Below are positions 58,815 to 64,000 of a DNA stretch of 64,000 bases, piece after piece (position 1 is the stretch's first letter; every line of letters begins with the position of its first letter). The position numbers and the translations under genes were made by a program. The notes under the pieces were generated by a model that saw only the letters and a program-made list of their open reading frames with translations, was not told where the DNA came from and did no database searches. Source of the stretch: Sphingomonas montanisoli (GTDB lineage: Bacteria; Pseudomonadota; Alphaproteobacteria; Sphingomonadales; Sphingomonadaceae); assembly GCF_008274695.1 (NCBI RefSeq), contig NZ_VTOU01000001.1:744001-808000 (forward strand), written 5' to 3'.

Positions 58815-60082
58815 TGAACGCGCCCTTCAATCCCAGCGCAGCGGCGACTCGGCACCCGTTCGCGGCGTATGTCTGCGACGATCTGTCGGCCGAACTGCTC
58901 AAGCCGCTGGTGTTCGAACTCGGCTGGCCGCCGGAATCGGTCGCCAAGGGCGGCATCCGCGCGGCGATCCAGTCGCTGTCGGTTTCGGCGAGCCCGACGA
59001 TCCTGTTCGTCGACCTGTCCGATTGTGCCGATCCGCTGAGCGATATCAACGCGCTGGCCGAGGTCTGCGAACCCGGAACCGCCGTGATCGCGTGCGGCGC
59101 GATCAACGACGTCCGCATGTATCGCGAGCTGCTGAACAGCGGCATCCAGGATTATCTGCTCAAGCCGTTCACCGCCGATCAGGTGCGTGACAGCTTCGCC
59201 AATGCGCAGATGATGCTGATGGGCCCGCGCCACGGCGATGCAGGCGATATCCGAATCCACCTGATGACCGCGGTCATCGGCGTGCGCGGCGGCGTCGGCG
59301 CGTCGACGATCGCCAGCTCGCTCGCGTGGCTGATGGGCGATACCGGCGGGCATTCGACCGCTCTGCTCGACCTCGACGTGCATTTCGGCACCGGCGCGCT
59401 CTCGCTCGATCTCGAGCCGGGCCGCGGCCTGACCGACGCGATCGACAACCCCGCGCGCATCGACGGGCTGTTCCTCGAACGCGCGCTGGTGAAGGCGAAC
59501 GACAAGCTGTCGGTCCTGTCGGCCGAAGCGCCGATCGGCGCGCCGATCGTCACCGACGGGCAGGCATATTATCAGCTTCAGGAGGAGATGAAGGCGGCGT
59601 TCGAATGTACCGTCGTCGACATTCCCCGCCACATGATGATCCAGCACCCGCACATGTTCCACGACGTCCAGTCGGTGGTGCTGGTGGTGGACCTCACGCT
59701 CGCGGCCACCCGCGACACGATCCGCATCCTCGCCTGGCTCAAGACCAACGCGCCGCAGGCCGGCGTGCTGATCGTCGCCAACAAGGTCGCGCCCAGCCTG
59801 ACGGAGATCAGCCGCAAGGACTTCGAAAGCTCGATCGAGCGTTCGGTCGATTTCCTGCTGCCGTTCGACCACAAGCAGGTCGTCAACGCCGCCAAGCTCG
59901 GCAAGTCGGTCGCCGACGCAGGCAAATCGTCCAAGCTTGGCCAGGGCATCGGCCAGATCGCCAAGAAGCTGCTCGAACTCGTCACCGACGATGACGCGGC
60001 GGAAACCAAGAAGGCGTCGCTGCTCGATGAGCTGGTGACGATCTTCAAGGCCAAGCCCAAGACCTCCAAGGCCAGCAAGTAA
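58814..60082 (+). CDS. cpaE: Tad pilus ATPase-like localisation protein CpaE/TadZ
   Basis: 422 aa. N-terminal receiver-like domain (residues 10-135: TILFVDLSDCADPLSDINAL, VCEPGTAVIACG, LLNSGIQDYLLKPFTADQV). Then a MinD/ParA-like ATPase: deviant Walker A AVIGVRGGVGASTIASSLAW (no second Lys), switch DLDVHFGTGALSLDLEPG, TVVDIPRHMM, VLVVDLTLAATRDT, IVANKVAP. Ends in Lys-rich sequence. In Caulobacter it places the pilus at the cell pole. CpaF should follow but does not. Confidence 0.92.
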   Translation: MNAPFNPSAAATRHPFAAYVCDDLSAELLKPLVFELGWPPESVAKGGIRAAIQSLSVSASPTILFVDLSDCADPLSDINALAEVCEPGTAVIACGAINDVRMYRELLNSGIQDYLLKPFTADQVRDSFANAQMMLMGPRHGDAGDIRIHLMTAVIGVRGGVGASTIASSLAWLMGDTGGHSTALLDLDVHFGTGALSLDLEPGRGLTDAIDNPARIDGLFLERALVKANDKLSVLSAEAPIGAPIVTDGQAYYQLQEEMKAAFECTVVDIPRHMMIQHPHMFHDVQSVVLVVDLTLAATRDTIRILAWLKTNAPQAGVLIVANKVAPSLTEISRKDFESSIERSVDFLLPFDHKQVVNAAKLGKSVADAGKSSKLGQGIGQIAKKLLELVTDDDAAETKKASLLDELVTIFKAKPKTSKASK

Positions 60083-60105
60083 CGGCGGACGGCGGACCCA
60101 AAGGC

Positions 60106-61080
60106 GTGACCTTCCTCCTCCTCTTCACCTTCCTGATGGTGAGCATGCTGCTCGTCGCCTGGGCGATCGCCCGGCCGGCGTCGGCGCGCGCCAAGGCGCG
60201 GCGGCTCGCGTCGATCAAGTCGCGCCACGCCACCGCCAGCGAGGCCGCGGTCAGCGATCAGGTGAAGAAGCTCCTGTCCAGCCGCGCCGCCCTCGCCGCG
60301 CGGCAGGGGTCCCTGTTCGCCCGCCTCGTCCCCGGCCCCGCCGACCTCGCCCTGCGCATCGACGCGGCGGGCAAGGATTGGACGCCGAACCAGTTCTACA
60401 TCGTATCCGGCGCTGTTGGCGTCGTGCCGTTCCTGGGCCTGTGGATTTACGGCTTCCCGTTCCTGATGGCGCTGATCCTCGGCGCGTGCGCCGGGCTGGT
60501 CATCCCGCGCATGGTGCTGACCTCGCTGGTCAAGCGCCGGCTGAACGGTTTCGTCAGCCGCTTTCCCGATGCGATCGAGTTGCTCGTGCGTGGCCTGCGC
60601 GCGGGCCTGCCCATTTCGGAGACGATCGGCGCGGTCGGCGCCGAGATCGAAGGGCCTGTGGGCGAGGAATTCCGCACCGTCGCCGATCGCATGAAGATCG
60701 GTCGCACGATGGAAGGCGCGTTGCAGGACACCGCCGACCGGATCGGCACGGCCGAATTCCAGTTCTTCGTCATCACGCTGGCCATCCAGCGCGAGACCGG
60801 CGGCAATCTGGCCGAAACGCTCAGCAACCTGGCCGATGTGCTGCGCAAGCGCATGCAGATGAAGCTCAAGATATCGGCGATGTCGTCCGAATCCAAGGCG
60901 TCTGCCTATATCATCGGCGCCTTGCCCTTCGTCGTCTTCGGCCTGATCAGCTTCATCAGCCCGAATTACATGGGCGGCTTCTTCCACGACACGCGGCTGA
61001 TGATCGCGGGTGGTGTGGGCCTGATCTGGATGTCCATCGGCGCGTTCATCATGCGCGAAATGATCAATTTCGAGATCTGA
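60106..61080 (+). CDS. tadB: Type II secretion F-family protein TadB
   Basis: 324 aa, GTG start 23 bp after cpaE. Inner-membrane platform protein: N-terminal anchor LLLFTFLMVSMLLVAWAIA, T2SSF domain RFPDAIELLVRGLRAGLPIS, EFRTVADRMKIGRTMEGALQ, FQFFVITLAIQRETGGNLAE, then two C-terminal helices YIIGALPFVVFGLISFI and LIWMSIGAFIMREMINFEI. With TadC it is the motor platform that CpaF would drive. Confidence 0.94.
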   Translation: MTFLLLFTFLMVSMLLVAWAIARPASARAKARRLASIKSRHATASEAAVSDQVKKLLSSRAALAARQGSLFARLVPGPADLALRIDAAGKDWTPNQFYIVSGAVGVVPFLGLWIYGFPFLMALILGACAGLVIPRMVLTSLVKRRLNGFVSRFPDAIELLVRGLRAGLPISETIGAVGAEIEGPVGEEFRTVADRMKIGRTMEGALQDTADRIGTAEFQFFVITLAIQRETGGNLAETLSNLADVLRKRMQMKLKISAMSSESKASAYIIGALPFVVFGLISFISPNYMGGFFHDTRLMIAGGVGLIWMSIGAFIMREMINFEI

Positions 61081-61084
61081 CGCG

Positions 61085-62077
61085 ATGCCTCCGCACACAC
61101 CCGATGCCGCTTTCTTCCACACGATCGTATCGATCGGGATGGCGCTGGCGACCGCCGTCGTCGTCCTGATCCTGGGCCATTCGGTGGTGAAGAGCGTCGC
61201 GCGCGATCCGATGACGCGCCGCGTGAAGGCGCTGAACGACCGCCGCGAACAGCTCAAGGCCGGCGTCGCCGCCTCCAAGACGCGCCGCCGCGCCAAGCTG
61301 GAGCAGAAGAACGCCAAGATCGACCGGATGAAGGCGATCCTGGGTTCGATGAAGATGCTGCAGGATACGCAGCTCAAGGCCGCGTCGCTCAACCTGTCGC
61401 GCGCGGGCATCCGCACCAAGGACGCGGCGATCACCGTCATCTTCTTCCGCCTGGTCGCCCCGATCCTGATCGGCGGCACCGCGGCGATCGGCGTCTATCT
61501 GCTCCACTGGTTCCCGGAGGCATCGGCCTTCAAGAAGTACATGATCGTCGCGGGTTCGCTGGTGCTCAGCTACAAGGCGCCCGACATCTATGTGAAGAAC
61601 CTGATCACCAAGCGGCAGAAGGAAATCCGCAAGGCGCTTCCCGACGCGCTCGACCTGATGGTGATCTGCGCCGAAGCCGGCCTGACCGTCGACATGGCGT
61701 TCAACCGCGTCGCGCGCGAACTTTCGAAGGCCTATCCCGAGCTGGGCGACGAATTCGCGCTGACCGCGATCGAATTGGGCTTCCTCACCGATCGGCGCAT
61801 GGCGTTCGAAAATCTCGCGCGCCGCGTGAACCTCGAATCGATCCGCGGCGTGGTGACGACGATGGTGCAGACCGAGAAATACGGCACCCCCCTCGCCGCC
61901 GCGCTGCGCGTGCTGTCGGCCGAATTCCGGCATGAGCGCATGATGAAGGCCGAGGAGAAAGCCGCGCGCCTGCCCGCGATCATGACCGTGCCGCTGATCA
62001 TGTTCATCCTGCCGGTTCTGTTCATCGTGATCCTCGGCCCGGCGGCCTGCTCGATCAGCGACAACATGTTCCACTAA
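61085..62077 (+). CDS. tadC: Type II secretion F-family protein TadC
   Basis: 330 aa. ATAVVVLILGHSVVKSVARD helix, long Lys/Arg-rich coil (KTRRRAKLEQKNAKIDRMKA), helices VIFFRLVAPILIGGTAAIGV, and YKAPDIYVKNLITKRQKEIR, DALDLMVICAEAGLTVDMAF, LTAIELGFLTDRRMAFENL, with the terminal VPLIMFILPVLFIVILGPAA. Partner of TadB in the pilus platform, 4 bp downstream. Confidence 0.93.
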   Translation: MPPHTPDAAFFHTIVSIGMALATAVVVLILGHSVVKSVARDPMTRRVKALNDRREQLKAGVAASKTRRRAKLEQKNAKIDRMKAILGSMKMLQDTQLKAASLNLSRAGIRTKDAAITVIFFRLVAPILIGGTAAIGVYLLHWFPEASAFKKYMIVAGSLVLSYKAPDIYVKNLITKRQKEIRKALPDALDLMVICAEAGLTVDMAFNRVARELSKAYPELGDEFALTAIELGFLTDRRMAFENLARRVNLESIRGVVTTMVQTEKYGTPLAAALRVLSAEFRHERMMKAEEKAARLPAIMTVPLIMFILPVLFIVILGPAACSISDNMFH

Positions 62078-62142
62078 CGAGACGCGGGAACTCATAACGC
62101 CCCCTGTTCGTTGCGCTGCAACAACTACTGAGGGTGTTTTGG

Positions 62143-62715
62143 ATGTTCGATTTCACGACCAACCAGTGGGCGATCATCGGCCTCGTCCTGATCCTCGGCT
62201 GGCTGCTCGGCCTGTTCACGATGGCGGGTGGGCGCAAGTGGAAGTCGGGATATCTCGTCGAACGCAACCGGCGGATCGAGCTCGAGAAGCAGCAGGCGAC
62301 CTATGAGGACCGCCTCGCCGCGCATCAGGCGCAGGCCGATCGGCTGGCGATCCTGGAAAAGGAACGCGCCGCGCAGGACGCCCGCATCGCCGAACTCGAA
62401 CGCCATCGCACCACGACCGCCGCGCCCGTCGCACCTGTGACCGCCGCAACCGCCGGATCGATCGCGGCCGCAGCATCGGGCCAGCGGGACGATCTGTCGC
62501 TCATCTTCGGGATCGGCCGCGGCGGCGAGCAGCGGCTCAACGATCTCGGCATCTACCGCTACAAGGACATTCTCGCGCTCAGTGCCGCCGACGAGGCTGA
62601 TCTTGAAGCCCGTCTGGGCATGGAACGCGGCGAAATCGCCGAGGAACGCTGGCGCGAGCAGGCCGATCTCCTCGCGCGCGGCAAGACCGACGAACATGCG
62701 CGGCTGTTCGCCTAA
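62143..62715 (+). CDS. Membrane-anchored coiled-coil/helix-hairpin-helix protein
   Basis: 190 aa from MFDFTTNQWAIIGLVLILGW. One membrane helix, a coiled coil (EKQQATYEDRLAAHQAQADR, LAILEKERAAQDARIAELER), an Ala/Thr/Val-rich hinge, and a C-terminal domain LSLIFGIGRGGEQRLNDLGI, YRYKDILALSAADEADLEAR, which fits the helix-hairpin-helix-like fold (GIG..xxxLNxLGIxxYxDIA) annotated as predicted 5' nuclease or DUF4332-like. No nuclease active site is visible. GAGGGTG ribosome site. Sixty-five bp after tadC, possibly cotranscribed. Confidence 0.72.
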   Translation: MFDFTTNQWAIIGLVLILGWLLGLFTMAGGRKWKSGYLVERNRRIELEKQQATYEDRLAAHQAQADRLAILEKERAAQDARIAELERHRTTTAAPVAPVTAATAGSIAAAASGQRDDLSLIFGIGRGGEQRLNDLGIYRYKDILALSAADEADLEARLGMERGEIAEERWREQADLLARGKTDEHARLFA

Positions 62716-63305
62716 GCGACGTCCTCCAGCATCCTGATCGCCTGATCCACCAGTTGCTCGATCCGGCGGCGGGGTAGTTCCTGCTGCGCCAGAGCGACAT
62801 GATAGACGATTCCACCGAGCAGCGTGGAGCAGGCGAAATCGATCTCCTCGGGCGCGACCGACGGAAAGAGTTTCCGCAACTCCAACCGATAATATTCGAG
62901 TTCGTGGCTGACATGGCCGGTTATGGCGGCGACCAGTTCGGGAATCTTGGCCGCGACGAACCCCAGGCTTATCAGAGCCGGACCACGGTGGCCCGACAGA
63001 TAGATGGCGCCCGCCAGCGAATGCGCGATCAGCGCATCGCGCGGCGACATCTCGGGCGGAAGATCGGGCTCGACTGATCGTGACGTCGAATCGAGAATCG
63101 CGGCGATAAGCTCGGCCTTCGTCGCGTAACGCCGATAGAGCGTCGCGCGGCTGCATCCCACGATTTCGGCGACCCCTTCGAAGGTCAGGCCGTCATAGCC
63201 CCGCTCCGCCAGCAACTGCCACGTCGCGTCGCGAATGCTCGCATCCTTGTCGGTATCGCGCGGTCGCCCTCGGCGTCGCTGCGCCTCGATCATAACCTCC
63301 GGCAC
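62712..63305 (-). CDS. TetR family transcriptional regulator
   Basis: 197 aa. RGRPRDTDKDASIRDATWQL, LAERGYDGLTFEGVAEIVGC, SRATLYRRYATKAELIAAIL is the TetR helix-turn-helix. C-terminal TetR_C-like: RGPALISLGFVAAKIPELVA, LLGGIVYHVALAQQELP. The stop overlaps that of the HhH-type gene by 4 bp (convergent). It is divergent from the TonB receptor gene, which it likely controls. Confidence 0.92.
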   Translation of the reverse strand: MPEVMIEAQRRRGRPRDTDKDASIRDATWQLLAERGYDGLTFEGVAEIVGCSRATLYRRYATKAELIAAILDSTSRSVEPDLPPEMSPRDALIAHSLAGAIYLSGHRGPALISLGFVAAKIPELVAAITGHVSHELEYYRLELRKLFPSVAPEEIDFACSTLLGGIVYHVALAQQELPRRRIEQLVDQAIRMLEDVA

Positions 63306-63378
63306 GTCCGTCTCCCGCAGTTATTTTGTCATATATTAACGATACACGCCCGCCTCGTAAATACAGGGAGTGCTATCC

Positions 63379-64000
63379 GTGGTCGCCAAGATTCTTCTTT
63401 TTTCGAGTGCCTTAATTCTTTCTTCGATTCCCGCTTATGCCGAAGATGTGGCGGGAGAATCCAGTGACACCGGCCTCGGCGGCGACATCGTCGTCACGGC
63501 GCAGAAGCGCGAACAGCGCATCACCGATGTGCCGATGGCGATCAGCGCCTATGACGGCAACTTCCTCGAAACCGTCGGCGGGACCGAGCTTTCGAAAGTC
63601 GCGGCGCTCACGCCGGGTTTCGTCGTGCAGCTTCAGGACAAGTTCGCCCCGGGCTTTTCGATCCGCGGCATCACCTCGAATGACTTCCAGCCCCAGGCGG
63701 AACAGCGTGTCGCGATCTTCCAGGATGGCGTACCGGTGACGCAGGCGACCGCCGCTTATGGCGAATTGTTCGATATCGACCGGATCGAGGTCGAAAAGGG
63801 TCCGCAGTCGACGCTCCACGGCCGCTCGGCGCTCAACGGCGGCGTCTCGATCTTCCAGAAGCGCCCCACCGACACGTTCGGCTTCGAAGCGAAGGGCGGC
63901 CTGGGCAATTACGATTATGTTTCCGGCCAGGTCGTGGTGAACCTGCCGGTCAGCGAGACATTCGCGATCCGCGCCGGCGCACTGGCGCGCAAGCGCGACG
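63379..64000 (+). CDS. TonB-dependent receptor (3' end outside window)
   Basis: First 207 codons, GTG start with GGGAG 8 nt upstream. AKILLFSSALILSSIPAYAE signal peptide, TonB box DIVVTAQKREQRITDVPMAI, plug domain LTPGFVVQLQDKFAPGFSIR, GITSNDFQPQAEQRVAIFQDG, ELFDIDRIEVEKGPQSTLHG, RSALNGGVSIFQKRP, then first barrel strands YDYVSGQVVVNLPV. It transports siderophores, vitamins or carbohydrates; specificity not visible. Divergent from TetR gene with an AT-rich 70-bp spacer (TCATATATTAACGATACA). Confidence 0.92.
   Translation, partial: MVAKILLFSSALILSSIPAYAEDVAGESSDTGLGGDIVVTAQKREQRITDVPMAISAYDGNFLETVGGTELSKVAALTPGFVVQLQDKFAPGFSIRGITSNDFQPQAEQRVAIFQDGVPVTQATAAYGELFDIDRIEVEKGPQSTLHGRSALNGGVSIFQKRPTDTFGFEAKGGLGNYDYVSGQVVVNLPVSETFAIRAGALARKRD

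Overview
The window is a 64 kb stretch of a high-GC alphaproteobacterial chromosome. Gene content points to a sphingomonad (order Sphingomonadales). The signs are a SapC-family protein, a DUF2793 gene closing a gene-transfer-agent (GTA) type tail module, a CspA/IF-1/DEAD-helicase cluster with small conserved ORFs, CpdR, a Tad pilus locus, a TonB-dependent receptor, and abundant short palindromic repeats between genes. The species is inferred from gene content only.

Layout. 1-8.8 kb: fatty-acyl metabolism. A partial acyl-CoA dehydrogenase and an M48 lipoprotein protease are followed by a compact operon SDR-scoA-scoB-acyl-CoA dehydrogenase-APH-like kinase, divergent from a GntR/FCD regulator with a perfect FadR-type operator between them. 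8.9-18.1 kb: tRNA-Gln, three sugar or polysaccharide genes (UDP-glucuronate 4-epimerase type, WecG/TagA transferase, nucleotide-sugar dehydrogenase), dienelactone hydrolase, GST, Bax inhibitor-like protein, ThpR, Cu/Zn SOD, a pentapeptide-repeat protein and an OmpA-type porin.

18.4-26.6 kb: a decaying GTA/prophage-like head-tail cluster. Homologues of RcGTA g1, g3, g6, g13, g14, g15 and a DUF2793 gene remain, several truncated or frameshifted. Terminase, capsid, protease, tape measure and other genes are gone. A sulfotransferase, an SGNH hydrolase and an IS3 fragment lie where the capsid genes would be expected. 27-32.3 kb: SOUL protein, MpaB-like oxygenase, GST, an SMR/Gdx exporter with a possible guanidine-II-like leader, DUF6456 and XRE regulators, and a ParD-like/methionine aminopeptidase pair.

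32.5-43.3 kb: ammonium and SulP transporters, two SpoIIAA/STAS-like paralogues, methyltransferase, TPR protein, SDR, several gene remnants (GFA, DoxX-like, SoxR) and a hemerythrin. 43.3-46.1 kb: cold-shock and translation cluster. 46.2-51.6 kb: an orphan HigA with a truncated HigB, an FAD-linked dehydrogenase, SapC, a well-formed intergenic small-RNA candidate, N-formylglutamate amidohydrolase and CpdR. 51.7-55 kb: tRNA-Val and an SDR-P450-FAD oxidoreductase group. 55-62.7 kb: a Tad pilus operon cpaA-B-C-D-E-tadB-tadC that lacks cpaF and a pilin gene, then a membrane-anchored helix-hairpin-helix protein. The right edge has a TetR gene divergent from a truncated TonB-dependent receptor.

No CRISPR array, complete prophage or complete transposon was seen. 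The most interesting parts are the decaying GTA cluster, the small-RNA candidate at 50.15 kb, the exporter leader at 29.8 kb, the kinase/dehydrogenase operon, and the repeat that now forms part of the CpaD signal region.
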